Notes under the pieces: generated by a model
The model's input: the letters and a program-made list of their open reading frames with translations, nothing else
The model's database searches: none
Told to the model about the DNA's origin: nothing
In this document: positions 34,352 through 44,011 of the stretch, one piece after another
How the letters are laid out: each line of letters opens with the position of its first letter
Numbering within the stretch: position 1 is the first letter of the stretch
Source: Cupriavidus numazuensis
GTDB lineage: Bacteria > Pseudomonadota > Gammaproteobacteria > Burkholderiales > Burkholderiaceae
Direction: 5' to 3'
Length of the DNA stretch: 64,000 bases
NCBI RefSeq assembly: GCF_905397435.1
Contig: NZ_CAJPVI010000015.1
Location: forward strand, 62,001-126,000
Position numbers and translations under genes: made by a program

Positions 34352-35890
34352 TCAGTTCGTAGCAGGGGTCCTGGCGTACGTCGATTCCCACCCACCGCCG
34401 AGGACCTTGCACAGGGTAATGAGGTTGGTGGCCGCGGTTGCGCGGCTTTGCTCGAGATTGCTTTGCGCCCGCAGCAGCTGCCTCTGCACGTTCAGCACGT
34501 CGAGGTAATCGACAGCTCCGGCCTTGTACCGCCGCTGCGCAATCACGAGAGCACGTTGGTTCTCGCTCACGACCGTAACGAGCCGGTCGCGCCGCCTCTG
34601 CTCGGCATCGTAGGCAACCAGCGCGTCGTCAACCTCGCGCCATGCGTCGAGCACGGTGCGCTTGTACGCGATAGCGGCCTCCTGCTGCTGGGCCTCGCGC
34701 AGATGCAGTGTTCCCTTGAGTCGACCGCCCTCGAAGATCGGAAACGTAATCGACGGCCCGACCACAAACTGGCGCGAGGCCCAGTCGGCGAGGCTGGAAA
34801 GCTGCAGACTCTGGAACCCGGCGCTTCCGTTCAGCGAAATCCGCGGATAGAAGTCTGCCTTCGCCATCCCGATCGATGCCGTGGCCGCGTGCAACTGCGC
34901 CTCGGCTCTCCTGATATCGGGCCTGCGCTGCACGATCTCCGACGGGAAGCCGACAGGCACGCGCTCGGGCAGCTCAGGCACTTCACGCCGTTCTGCAAAT
35001 TCCTGCCGCAACGCGCCAGGCTCCTGGGCCAGTAGCAAGCCGATGGCGTTGATGGCAGCTTCGAGCCGCGCTTCCAGCGTTGGAATCAGGCTTTCGATCG
35101 ACGCCACCTGGGCTGCGGCATTGGCTACGTCGAGATCCGTTGTCACGCCCTCGCGTGACCGCACCTGCGTAAGCCTGGCAGTGTCACGAGCAATCTCGAG
35201 GTTCTGCGTCGTGATTTCCAGCAGCGACTGGAGGTCGCGGAGCTCCACATAGTCCCGTGCAAGTTCGGCCCGGGCAGACAAGAGGATGGCGTTCCTGTCC
35301 TCGAACGAAGCTTCCGTCAATGCGCCGGCGGCTTCGACACTGCGCCGCACCCGGCCCCAGATATCGATCTCCCAGGAAGCATCAAAGCCAAACTGGTACA
35401 GGTCAAACGGTGGCGAACCGCTCGACCCTGGCACCGGCGCAACCCCGAGCGGCGACGCACCCGACGCCGGTTGCGGCGGGCTCCCGGTTGGGCTGACTCC
35501 CAACAGCGAGACAATGCCGTTCGGACTCCCGCGCTCGCGATAATAGGATGTGGCGCCGTCCAGCCGGGGAAGCTGGCCCGCGCCGACGACCTGTTGGGTC
35601 GAGCGGCTTTGCCGCAAACGCGCCGACGCCGCGGCCACGTCGAGATTCGCGTCGACCAGCCGGCTCTCGAGATCATTCAGCAGGGGATCGTTCAGCAGCG
35701 TCCACCACTCCGAGTTGAACTCCGCGTCAACAGCCTTGCTGCTTGCCTGGGCGGACTGGATGCGATGGAAGACATCTGGCGCCGAAGGCGTCGGGCGCTC
35801 GAAATCTGGCCCCACGGCACACCCGGCCAGCGCAAGGCAGGCCAGTATCGCCAGGATCGAGGCCCGCATGGAGAAATCGGCGGCGCTCAT
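34352..35890 (-). CDS. RND/MFS-type outer-membrane factor lipoprotein (NodT family)
   Basis: The 512-residue protein has a lipoprotein signal ending LALAGC, then the NodT-family opening AVGPDFERPTP. The two long coiled-coil OEP domains are marked by QFGFDASWEIDIWGRVRRSV and QRRPDIRRAEAQLHAATAS. The final stretch LNVQRQLLRAQSNLEQSRAT is typical. It forms the TolC-like duct through the outer membrane. Its start overlaps the stop of the HlyD gene by 4 nt, so the three pump genes are coupled. An in-frame ATG at 35869 would trim seven residues and keep the signal. Confidence 0.9.
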   Translation of the reverse strand: MSAADFSMRASILAILACLALAGCAVGPDFERPTPSAPDVFHRIQSAQASSKAVDAEFNSEWWTLLNDPLLNDLESRLVDANLDVAAASARLRQSRSTQQVVGAGQLPRLDGATSYYRERGSPNGIVSLLGVSPTGSPPQPASGASPLGVAPVPGSSGSPPFDLYQFGFDASWEIDIWGRVRRSVEAAGALTEASFEDRNAILLSARAELARDYVELRDLQSLLEITTQNLEIARDTARLTQVRSREGVTTDLDVANAAAQVASIESLIPTLEARLEAAINAIGLLLAQEPGALRQEFAERREVPELPERVPVGFPSEIVQRRPDIRRAEAQLHAATASIGMAKADFYPRISLNGSAGFQSLQLSSLADWASRQFVVGPSITFPIFEGGRLKGTLHLREAQQQEAAIAYKRTVLDAWREVDDALVAYDAEQRRRDRLVTVVSENQRALVIAQRRYKAGAVDYLDVLNVQRQLLRAQSNLEQSRATAATNLITLCKVLGGGWESTYARTPATN

Positions 35891-36963
35891 CCTCTGTTAC
35901 CTCCCTGGGGCAGCACATCTTCACGGCGGGCCATGGCGACATCCACCTCTACCGAAAGACCCACGCTCAATCCGGATGCCGCCTTCTGCCCGCGATCGAT
36001 GGTGATCTTGACCGGCACGCGTTGGACGATCTTGGTGAAGTTGCCTGTGGCGTTATCCGGTGCGATAGGCGCGAAGCTCACCCCGGTAGCGGGCGCCAGG
36101 CTGTGGATATGGCCCTGGATCTCGACGCCCGGCAGGCTGTCAACCTTGATGCGCGCGCTCTGTCCCGGCCGCATGCCGGCAATCTGGTTCTCCTGGAAAT
36201 TGGCCACCACGTACGCGTCCGAAACCGGCACGATGGCAAGGACCGAAGCGCCTGCCGTCACATATGCACCGACACGCGCCGAACGCCTGCCGATCTTGCC
36301 ATCCACCGGTGCGTGGATTTCCGCATACGACAGATTGAGCTTTGCCTGCTCCAGTGCGGCTTCGGCGCGCGCCATGGCGCCCGCGGCCTTGTCGCGTTGG
36401 GTGCCCAGGACCATGAGGTTCTGTTCGGTGGTGCTCAGCGCGGCGCGATCGCGGGACTGCTGCGCGACCTGCTCTGCAAGGGTACTCGACGCACGTTGCT
36501 GCTCCTGCTCGGTTCCGGCTCCGGCTTCCGAAAGATTCCGGTAGCGCGACGCGTTGGCGCGCGCAAACTCGACCGATGCTTCGTCGGACCGGAGCTTCGC
36601 CCGTGCCTGCTCGACCAGGGACGGATGCCGCGCGATTTCAGCGTCATAGTTCGCCACCATGGCCTTGGCCGCCAGAACGTCTGCCTGAGCACTTTGCAGC
36701 GCCGCCCGGAAGTCGCGGTCATCGATACGGACCAGGACCTGCCCGGCCTTGACCCATTGGTTGTCATCGACCAGCACCTCGGAAATCTGGCCGGCGATAC
36801 GTGGGGCTACGAGCGTGAAGTCCGCCGTTACATAGGCATCGTTGGTGGACTGCGCACTTGAGCCTGGAACGAGGGTTGCGCAGGCCCACGCAACGATGCC
36901 GACCGCGATGATGATCGCTGCAAGGCGGATATTCTTGATTGGCGGGCGGGTAGCGGATGACAT
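35887..36963 (-). CDS. HlyD/EmrA-type membrane fusion protein
   Basis: The 358-residue protein has a single membrane segment (about 10-27) and barrel-sandwich halves (VAPRIAGQISEVLVDDNQWV and APVDGKIGRRSARVGAYVTAG). A long coiled-coil hairpin lies between them. The segment IVPVSDAYVVANFQENQI, then GQSARIKVDS, is typical of EmrA. It links the inner-membrane pump to the outer-membrane duct. The gene is 12 nt after the MFS gene and overlaps the outer-membrane factor gene. Confidence 0.93.
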   Translation of the reverse strand: MSSATRPPIKNIRLAAIIIAVGIVAWACATLVPGSSAQSTNDAYVTADFTLVAPRIAGQISEVLVDDNQWVKAGQVLVRIDDRDFRAALQSAQADVLAAKAMVANYDAEIARHPSLVEQARAKLRSDEASVEFARANASRYRNLSEAGAGTEQEQQRASSTLAEQVAQQSRDRAALSTTEQNLMVLGTQRDKAAGAMARAEAALEQAKLNLSYAEIHAPVDGKIGRRSARVGAYVTAGASVLAIVPVSDAYVVANFQENQIAGMRPGQSARIKVDSLPGVEIQGHIHSLAPATGVSFAPIAPDNATGNFTKIVQRVPVKITIDRGQKAASGLSVGLSVEVDVAMARREDVLPQGGNRG

Positions 36964-36975
36964 GATGATCTTCCC

Positions 36976-38601
36976 TTAGTGTGAAGAGGGTGGCGTAGTG
37001 CTCCAGGGCGGATAGATGCGCACGGGCAATATCGGAACGAGAAACAGCAAGGCAATGGCAACGCAAGCCATCACCCGGTACAGATCGGCCGAGGTCAGCA
37101 CGAGCGCCTGTTCGTGAACACGATGGGCGAGCTGAGCCAGGGTATGCGCTGTATCGACGCCCCGGCCCGTCACGACTGCGTGATTGCCAAGCTGGTCCAC
37201 GAGCATGTTCGAATGAAAGCGTTCGCGACCGGTACCCAGCCCCTCGATCAGAGCCGTTGCCACGGCTGCGGAAAAGGTCTTGAGCGAATTGAACATGGCC
37301 GAGGCGAACGGGCCCTCCGTGGGAGGCAATCCCGTGGTGACGCCCATCAGGATCGACAGGATCACCATTGGCTGGGCCATGATCTGCAGCGCCTGAAGCC
37401 AGTAGAAATTGACGCGTATCCATTCGGAAGTCATGAGACTTCCCAGCGCGCACGTGGCAATCATGAGCAGCAGCCCAACCGTCATCACCCACCGGGAATC
37501 CACGCGCCGAAGGTTCAGGACGGCCGCCGTCAGCGGCAGTGTGATCAACAGCGGAAGCGCAAGCAGTAACGACAGAGGTGCCGTTTGCAGCGGCCTGTAT
37601 GCGTGAACCCTGGCGAGGTATTGGCCGGGAATGGCTGCCACGCCGACCAGCAGGATCACGGCACCCGCCAGCGTCATGAGCCCATGCGCGAAGTTCCTGC
37701 GGGCGAGCAACCGGAGCTTGAAGAAGGGAAGCGGGTGAAACCACTCGTTGAAGAAGAACACAACGAGAAGGAGTGCGCCGCCGCCGAACATCACGCGGAT
37801 GAACTCGGAGTTCAGCCAGTCAAGGCGGTCCCCTTGCAGCAGGCCGGTCACGAGCATGGCGACTGCGGGGAATCCTGTCAGCAACCCGGTCCAGTTGAAT
37901 GCACTGAGCCGCTCAAGCTTGTACGGATCATCCGGAAGACCCCACCGGACGGCCGCACAGCTCGCAATACCGAGAGGCACGATCTGCCAGAAGACCATCT
38001 GCCAGCTGACGTACTCCGTCCACAACGCGGCAAGCGGGGTACCGACTGCGGGGCCGAAAGTCGCCGTCAACGCGTAGCCGGCGAGTCCATACAGCTTGAT
38101 CTTCGGAGGAAGATAGCGCAATGCCACGATGATCAGCATCGGTGGCAGGCAGCCGCCCGCGACCCCCTGCAGGACGCGAAGCAGGTAGAGCGCCTGGAGG
38201 CTCGGCGCAAACGGGCAAAGAGCGCCAAGCAGCATCGTGGTCAGCACGGCGCCGATCGTGAATCGCTTCAGCGTAAAGGTAATGCCGAACCAGGGCGCAA
38301 AGACCATCGTAGCGACATTGGCTGCTTCGAACAGCGTCGTGAGCCAGGTCCCGTCGTCACGTCCGATCGAGAACACGCCCTGTACATCGGCCAACGCCAG
38401 CGCGGTCACCTGTTCATTCAGGATGGCCAGCAAGGATGCGAGCAAGACGCCGATCAGGCCGGTCGCGAGGCGCAGCGACAGTGCGGCACCCGCTGGCTTT
38501 GGCTGCGCTGGGGTCCCCTCCTCCTGCACGGAGATCGCGCGCGTCTGTTGCTCGACGGGCGGCACATCCGTTGCAGTGGTTGAAGGATTCGCGCTGGTCA
38601 T
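36976..38601 (-). CDS. DHA2 family MFS drug/proton antiporter (EmrB-like, 14 segments)
   Basis: The 541-residue protein starts at MTSANPSTTA, after AGGGGA with 5 nt spacing. It has about 14 hydrophobic segments, with DDGTWLTTLFEAANVATMVF near TM2 and GVAGGCLPPMLIIVALRY and GPAVGTPLAALW after it. Together with the following HlyD and outer-membrane genes it forms an EmrAB-TolC-type pump that expels hydrophobic compounds. The ABM-domain protein gene lies 186 nt upstream on the same strand and may be part of the same response. Confidence 0.93.
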   Translation of the reverse strand: MTSANPSTTATDVPPVEQQTRAISVQEEGTPAQPKPAGAALSLRLATGLIGVLLASLLAILNEQVTALALADVQGVFSIGRDDGTWLTTLFEAANVATMVFAPWFGITFTLKRFTIGAVLTTMLLGALCPFAPSLQALYLLRVLQGVAGGCLPPMLIIVALRYLPPKIKLYGLAGYALTATFGPAVGTPLAALWTEYVSWQMVFWQIVPLGIASCAAVRWGLPDDPYKLERLSAFNWTGLLTGFPAVAMLVTGLLQGDRLDWLNSEFIRVMFGGGALLLVVFFFNEWFHPLPFFKLRLLARRNFAHGLMTLAGAVILLVGVAAIPGQYLARVHAYRPLQTAPLSLLLALPLLITLPLTAAVLNLRRVDSRWVMTVGLLLMIATCALGSLMTSEWIRVNFYWLQALQIMAQPMVILSILMGVTTGLPPTEGPFASAMFNSLKTFSAAVATALIEGLGTGRERFHSNMLVDQLGNHAVVTGRGVDTAHTLAQLAHRVHEQALVLTSADLYRVMACVAIALLFLVPILPVRIYPPWSTTPPSSH

Positions 38602-38787
38602 AAGCGTCCCCTGACGATTGGATTCCTGAGTGAAAGAAGGTGCGGCGTCCCTGCCCATCTTCGCTATGAGCGGATGGCAGGATCCAGACCGCAGGGAAGC
38701 TTTCCGGCAGTCTGGCGTCGCCGCTTTGAAGCCGTTGCACCGTTGAGACAGGATCTGCCCAACTCGCCAGAACGGCTGCGGGCGACG

Positions 38788-39462
38788 TCAAATCTTGCGT
38801 GGCACCTCTTCGAAGTACTGGGGCGCTTCGCGTCGGTCGAACATGCCGTACTCCCGCACGATGCGGATGTTCCTCAGGCGCACATCGCCTGGCAGCCTGG
38901 CGTTCTTCGCGAACGCCAGGGCCGCGGCCTCGTCGTGCCACGTCAGCACGGCAATCACTTCTTCGGGTGACAGCAGGGCCTTGAACACATCCCAGGCAAG
39001 CAGGCCGGGCGCTTGCGCATCCAGTCCAAGCGATCTCGCAACGGCCTCCGCGCTCGCTCCGTTAAGCCAGTAGCGCGACCGATCGGCATCGAGCAGTGTC
39101 ACGGCCTTGCCCGCGCCTGTTTCGGTCACATCCAGACGCTGCTGATGCAAGGCCTGGCCGCCCGGCAGATGGGTGTCGGTGCCAACCTCTCCAATGCGCA
39201 GGCGGTAGTCGGCAAAGATCCGGTCACGGGCCGCCTGCTGGACCTTGTGATGCTTCGTTGTGGTACGCCAGCGGATCAACGACTTTTCGTCACGCCAACT
39301 CGACAGCGAGAGCAGCCATCCTGCACGCGTCAGGCTTTCATAGCGCTCGTTGTCGATAAACCCTTCGATCTTTTCAAGTTCGGGTCTCAGCATTTTCGCC
39401 ATGCCAAGATAGGCATCGAACTGCTCGGGGATGGGATTGACTTCAAGCATTGCAGAGAACAC
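38788..39462 (-). CDS. Double ABM (antibiotic biosynthesis monooxygenase)-domain protein
   Basis: I start it at a GTG (39462) preceded by AAGGAG with 6 nt spacing. That gives the VFSAMLEVNPIPEQFDAYL opening expected for the domain and 224 residues. The first ABM domain is at about 1-95 (KIEGFIDNERYESL; WLLSLSSWRDEKSLIRWR). A second, weaker one follows at about 125-215 (PEEVIAVLTWHDEAAALAFA). Two ABM domains in one chain usually form a fused dimer. Possible activities are oxidation of aromatic or quinone-like compounds without cofactor. It lies upstream of the efflux operon. Confidence 0.82.
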   Translation of the reverse strand: MFSAMLEVNPIPEQFDAYLGMAKMLRPELEKIEGFIDNERYESLTRAGWLLSLSSWRDEKSLIRWRTTTKHHKVQQAARDRIFADYRLRIGEVGTDTHLPGGQALHQQRLDVTETGAGKAVTLLDADRSRYWLNGASAEAVARSLGLDAQAPGLLAWDVFKALLSPEEVIAVLTWHDEAAALAFAKNARLPGDVRLRNIRIVREYGMFDRREAPQYFEEVPRKI

Positions 39463-40061
39463 GGCCGACTCCTTCAATTCGTTGGCTGGACGATACGATG
39501 CAGCGGGTGCGCCTGCATTCCGCGGCGCCTCTCCGGCGCATTGCAGCGCGCTGGTGTTGGTGCATTCAATGTACGAGATGGAATGATTGTCTTGCGGAGG
39601 AAGCGCGTCCGTATCTGGCCAACTTATTCGAGAATCTTGCCAGCAGATGTTTGAAATCCTTCTTAACCACCTCTGCATGCAATAGTCTTTTTCCCCCTGG
39701 TTAAAAGACATAAATAGCCGGACATTTAGACCGGCGTGGTGGCGCGCAAGTGACGCACTCGCAGGCGGCGAGTAAGGCGTCTCCCCATATGGCCCGGATC
39801 CGGTCACCATTGACCAGTAACTGAACTTCTTCGGCCAGCGCGGCGCCGCCGTCATTGCCACAATGACGCACGTCACCCTCACAATTCTTCCAGGCGCACA
39901 CCAAGAACGTGCTAGGTGGGCAGGCGCAGGTACGGAGAACCCGTCGAAGCCATGGTCCACAAGCTGGTGCCGAACATAAGCTGTTCTCGAGTTGGAAGGG
40001 AAATTGTCCGTTTAATCCTGGCTGCTGATGTTGCCGGCACCAATTTCCAAGCGATCCGGCC
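39463..40061. other. 599-nt gap between the ABM gene and the acetolactate-synthase-like gene
   Basis: This divergent gap has no solid gene. It has an inverted repeat GCCGG, 9 nt, CCGGC at 39717-39735, and near-symmetric TCTTAACCA / TGGTTAAAAGA arms at about 39661-39709, which may be regulator sites. A possible gene remnant on the minus strand is listed separately. Confidence 0.4.
39701..39931 (-). pseudogene. Possible DUF1636-like (2Fe-2S thioredoxin-like) gene remnant
   Basis: The minus-strand frame contains FLVCAWKNCEGD, then GGAALAEEVQLL and LLAACECVTCAP near the end, which stops at YVF. The order of Cys motifs and the helix resemble DUF1636 proteins, whose last third reads like AACDRPCTVAL. 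The normal CxxC spacing is changed and the chain stops early. There is no good start codon; the open frame upstream runs into the acetolactate-synthase-like gene. If real it is a decayed copy. The similarity is by eye and weak. Confidence 0.25.
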
Positions 40062-41927
40062 GTGACCCGAAATCCAGAACTTGCCCCCTCACTTCCCCTG
40101 ACGCCTGCGCAATCGAGCGAGCGCTTGTCGGGCGCCGATATCATCCTGCGCGTCCTTAGCGAACAGGGCGTCGATACGGTATTTGGCTATAGCGGAGGCG
40201 CCATCCTGCCGACGTATGACGCCGTTTTCCGCTTCAATGCCATGCATGAGGCCGATCCCGGGCGTCAGATCAGGCTCGTTGTCCCCGCCAACGAGCAGGC
40301 TGCCGGCTTCATGGCTGCCGGTTACGCGCGCGCCAGCGGGAAAGTCGGCGTGTTCATGGTGACATCCGGGCCCGGCGCGACGAATGCGGTCACGCCGATT
40401 GCCGACTGCAATGGCGATTCCGTCCCGGTGGTTCTGATATGTGGCCAGGTGCCGCGCGCAGCCATCGGTAGCGATGCCTTTCAGGAAGCCCCTGTCTTCA
40501 ACATCATGTCCGCCTGCGCCAAGCAGGTCTTCCTCGTGACGGATCCTGAAAAGCTCGAACACACCCTGCGGACGGCATTCGAGATTGCCCGGACGGGACG
40601 CCCCGGTCCCGTGGTCGTCGATGTGCCGAAGGATGTCCAGAACTGGACCGGTACCTTTCATGGTTCCGGCACCTTGCAGTTCCGCGGCTACTCTGAACGT
40701 CTTCGCAAGGTTGCGCACGGCGCTCGCCTGGACGAAAAGAAGCGCACCCGCTTCTTCGATCTTCTCGGACAAAGCAGGCGGCCACTGCTGTATGTCGGTG
40801 GCGGCGTCATAGCGGCCGGTGCCACGGCGGAACTGCGCCAGTTCAGCGAGCGCTATGGGATCCCCGTGGTGACGACGCTCATGGGACTCGGTGCAATGCC
40901 CGCGGATCACGAACTGTATCTTGGCATGCTTGGCATGCACGGTGCCGCGTGTGCCAACTATGCCGTTGAGGATTGCGACTTCCTGATTGCTGTCGGTGCC
41001 CGATTTGATGATCGGGTTGCCGGTGGGCGTCCTGACGCGTTTGCTCCCGGTGCGCGATACGTTGCGCATATCGATATCGACGAAGCGGAGATCAACAAGA
41101 TCAAGCGGGCGCACTGGAGCCATGTCGGCGACGCCAGGCGTGCGCTGGTGTCGCTGGCGGAACATGGTCTGGTCGAGCGGTCGCATTCGGACTGGCTCGA
41201 TCACGTCGCCGAACTGAAACGGATTTACCGCATGAATTACGACCGGACCAGTCCCGCGATCCAGCCACAGTCTGTCGTGGAGATGCTGGGCCGGATCACC
41301 GGAGGGCGCGCGATTGTCAGCACCGGAGTCGGCCAGCATCAGATGTGGGCGGCACAGTACTTCCGGTTCAGCGAACCCAGAAGCTTCCTGACATCCGGCA
41401 GCATGGGGACCATGGGCTTCGGCCTGCCCGCGGCGATCGGCGCGCAACTGGCGCGGCCCGACGCGCTGGTCATCGATATCGATGGCGACGGCAGCATCCG
41501 CATGAACCTCGGGGAACTGGAGACCGCGACAACGTACGGGGTACCCGTCAAGGTTCTTCTGCTCAACAATCGCGGCGACGGGATGATCCGGCAGTGGCAG
41601 CGCCTGTACTTCGAGGGGCGCTTTTGTGTTAGCGACAAGGCACTCCACCGCAAGGATTTTGTCCTCGCGGCGCAGGCGGATGGCTTCGAGTTTGCGTGCC
41701 GCGTAGAAGACGCCGACAAGGTCGAGGCGGCGCTCAGGGCCTTCGTCGAGTTCGAGGGCCCCGCCCTGCTGGAGGTGATGGTTGACGAGAACGCTGACGT
41801 ATTCCCGATGGTGGGGCCCGGCCAGAGTTACTCAAGCATGATCACGGGACCATTCATCCCTTCACGATCCGGGCCGGAAGGGGCGGAACATGGGGCGCCG
41901 CATCTCCCTGCCGCCGATATGTTCTAG
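40062..41927 (+). CDS. Acetolactate synthase-like thiamine diphosphate enzyme, orphan large subunit
   Basis: The 621-residue protein uses a GTG start without a good ribosome site. It has the PYR domain (FGYSGGAILPTYDAVF; catalytic Glu78 in PANEQAAG), the central domain (RPLLYVGGGVIAAGATAEL) and the PP domain (DGDGSIRMNLGELETATTYG, then LLNNRGDGMIRQW). The match is to IlvB/IlvI, and FDDRV with VAHIDIDEAEINK supports it. No small regulatory subunit (ilvN/ilvH) follows. It has a 25-residue N-terminal and a longer C-terminal extension. It could be a catabolic or special-purpose synthase. Its stop overlaps that of the LysR gene (CTAG). Confidence 0.9.
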   Translation: MTRNPELAPSLPLTPAQSSERLSGADIILRVLSEQGVDTVFGYSGGAILPTYDAVFRFNAMHEADPGRQIRLVVPANEQAAGFMAAGYARASGKVGVFMVTSGPGATNAVTPIADCNGDSVPVVLICGQVPRAAIGSDAFQEAPVFNIMSACAKQVFLVTDPEKLEHTLRTAFEIARTGRPGPVVVDVPKDVQNWTGTFHGSGTLQFRGYSERLRKVAHGARLDEKKRTRFFDLLGQSRRPLLYVGGGVIAAGATAELRQFSERYGIPVVTTLMGLGAMPADHELYLGMLGMHGAACANYAVEDCDFLIAVGARFDDRVAGGRPDAFAPGARYVAHIDIDEAEINKIKRAHWSHVGDARRALVSLAEHGLVERSHSDWLDHVAELKRIYRMNYDRTSPAIQPQSVVEMLGRITGGRAIVSTGVGQHQMWAAQYFRFSEPRSFLTSGSMGTMGFGLPAAIGAQLARPDALVIDIDGDGSIRMNLGELETATTYGVPVKVLLLNNRGDGMIRQWQRLYFEGRFCVSDKALHRKDFVLAAQADGFEFACRVEDADKVEAALRAFVEFEGPALLEVMVDENADVFPMVGPGQSYSSMITGPFIPSRSGPEGAEHGAPHLPAADMF

Positions 41928-42832
41928 CCGCCTGGCGCCGATCCCGTACGCGTGCGCAAGCGCGGTGTCACGAAATCGAGGAAGGCCCGCAGCTTCAATG
42001 GCAGCGGGGCTTGTCCCTTGTGCACAAGGCTGACTGGCAACGGCGCGGACTCGAACTCCTGAAGCACGACACAAAGCGTGTTGTTGTGGATGGCGTCTGC
42101 TACCTGGTACGACAGCGCACGGATCAACCCGACCCCCAGAATCGCTGCGGCAATGGCGGCCTCTGCGGTATTGACTGCCAGCCGGGAATGCACGGGCACG
42201 GATACTTCCGACTTGCCGACACCAAAGACCCAGGCACGCGTAGACGCAAGTACCTCGAAGTTCACGCAACTGTGTGCCGCAAGGTCGCCCGGTGCCGACG
42301 GCACGCCGCGGGATGCAAGATATTCCGGACTCGCGCACACGACGCGGCGGACTGTCCCGACCCGCGTCGCGATGAGTGTGCTGTCGGGCAATTCCCCGAT
42401 CCGGACTGCCACGTCGGCATCCTCATCCATCAGGTGCACGACGCGATCGGTGAGCACGAGGTTGACGTCGATCTCCGGGTAGTGCGCGAGGAATTCCGCT
42501 ATGACCGGCACAACGTGCAAGCGTCCGAACGCCACGGGAGCGGTAACGGCAAGTTCGCCTTTGGGGGAGACATGTTCACCGACGGCAACGCGTTCGGCCT
42601 CCCCCACCTCTTCGAGAATTCGTCGGCAGGCCGCGACGTATGCGTCCCCAGCCTCCGTCAGCGAGAGCTTGCGCGTAGTACGGTGCAGCAAGCGAGCCTT
42701 CAGGTGGGATTCCAGTTCTGCCACCTTTCGGCTGACTGTTGGCAGCGGCACGCCGAGGCGGCGCGCGGCGGCCGACAGGCTGCCCGCATCGACGACCGCG
42801 ACCAGGAGAGACATCGATTCAAAAAGGTTCAC
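41924..42832 (-). CDS. LysR family transcriptional regulator
   Basis: The 302-residue protein has the N-terminal helix-turn-helix (VVDAGSLSAAARRLGVPLPT; VSRKVAELESHLKARLLHR) and an effector domain from about 90 (LTDRVVHLMDEDADVAVRIG). The RTTRKLSLTEAGDAY stretch is typical. It is convergent with the acetolactate-synthase-like gene, with which it shares stop-codon bases. It lies 102 nt from the end of the porin gene and may control either. Confidence 0.92.
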   Translation of the reverse strand: MNLFESMSLLVAVVDAGSLSAAARRLGVPLPTVSRKVAELESHLKARLLHRTTRKLSLTEAGDAYVAACRRILEEVGEAERVAVGEHVSPKGELAVTAPVAFGRLHVVPVIAEFLAHYPEIDVNLVLTDRVVHLMDEDADVAVRIGELPDSTLIATRVGTVRRVVCASPEYLASRGVPSAPGDLAAHSCVNFEVLASTRAWVFGVGKSEVSVPVHSRLAVNTAEAAIAAAILGVGLIRALSYQVADAIHNNTLCVVLQEFESAPLPVSLVHKGQAPLPLKLRAFLDFVTPRLRTRTGSAPGG

Positions 42833-42934
42833 TGACGCTCTCCACCGATGGACTAAGGCTGGCTAATTCTTTTCGATTATTTCTTCATGTGCAAGGGAAC
42901 GGCCGGTGATCCAGCGACTTTGCGCGGGCCATCG

Positions 42935-44011
42935 TCAGAACCGGTGACGAATACCCATCACCGCACCGAACTGGTCCTTGCCTGGTTGCACATTGAAGAC
43001 CGCGTTCGCGCCGCTGCCACTGTTAAAGCCATTGACGCCCAGCTGCGAGTTCTCCTTGTTGAGCGCGTAGGACATCGACACGTACAGGTCTGTGCGTTTG
43101 GACAGCGAATAGTCCCCGGTCATGGCGAACTGCCACGGGTCCGATCCGGTCTTCCGGAAGTCCTGGTAGTAAGCGGTACCGGTCAGCGAAAAGGCAGGCG
43201 TCAGCTTGTACACGATACCCAGCCAATACAAGTTCGAGCCGGCGTTCGCCGTCTGCGCGCCAGGCAGTGCCGCACCGCCGTACGCCTTTGCCAGGCGATA
43301 TCCCGCATACAACCTGGCGGCACCAGCGGCATAGGTGCCAGCCACCGAAGCGCGCCTGATGAGTGGCGCCTGGTTTGCCGGCGTGCCGACATGGGCGTCG
43401 TCATAGGCCACGCCAACCGAGAAAGGTCCGGTGGCATAGTTCACGAACGCGCCGAAATCACGGCCGTAGACGTTGCTGCCCGCGACCTCGGTGCCATTGG
43501 ATTGGAAAGCGTAGAAGGCCTGGGCGGTCATTCCTCCGAATGTGCCCACATACTTGATGGCATTGTCGGCGCGCGCGCCGAACTCAGGAGCAATCGAAAG
43601 CATGCCATAGCGGTCGGCAATGACATTGGGATCGTAGACAATGCCGAACTCGCGCATGGATGTCTGCTGTCGTCCAAGATGCACCGCGCCATACCGGCTT
43701 TCCAGGCCCACATGCGCGTCACGGCCGAACAGGCGCCCGCTCTGTCCGGAGTTTCCGGTATCGATATCAAAGCCACTTTCCAGCTGGAGTACAGCTCTCA
43801 GCCCGCCGCCCAGGTCCTCCACGCCGCGCAGGCCCCAGCGCGAGCCTGACAGATTTCCCGATGTCACCCGCAAGAGACCACTGCCGTTACGCCCGGTATT
43901 GTCGATGTACTCGACGCCGGCGTCCGCCAGCCCATAGAGCGCCACGCCGGACTCGGCATAGACGACATTGGCGGCAAAGGATGCTGCCAGTACCGCAAAA
44001 ACCTTCTTCAT
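42935..44011 (-). CDS. Outer-membrane porin, second copy
   Basis: The 358-residue protein begins at MKKVFAVLAASFAANVVYA, a clear signal peptide. The mature start ESGVALYGLADAGVEYIDNTG and the segments GSRWGLRGVEDLGGGLRAV and RLFGRDAHVGLESRYGAVHL mark the family. It ends in an aromatic residue (GIRHRF). It differs enough from the porin at 14478-15536 that it is not a recent duplicate. It lies 141 nt after the sodium-solute symporter gene on the same strand, so the porin may feed that transporter. Confidence 0.93.
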   Translation of the reverse strand: MKKVFAVLAASFAANVVYAESGVALYGLADAGVEYIDNTGRNGSGLLRVTSGNLSGSRWGLRGVEDLGGGLRAVLQLESGFDIDTGNSGQSGRLFGRDAHVGLESRYGAVHLGRQQTSMREFGIVYDPNVIADRYGMLSIAPEFGARADNAIKYVGTFGGMTAQAFYAFQSNGTEVAGSNVYGRDFGAFVNYATGPFSVGVAYDDAHVGTPANQAPLIRRASVAGTYAAGAARLYAGYRLAKAYGGAALPGAQTANAGSNLYWLGIVYKLTPAFSLTGTAYYQDFRKTGSDPWQFAMTGDYSLSKRTDLYVSMSYALNKENSQLGVNGFNSGSGANAVFNVQPGKDQFGAVMGIRHRF

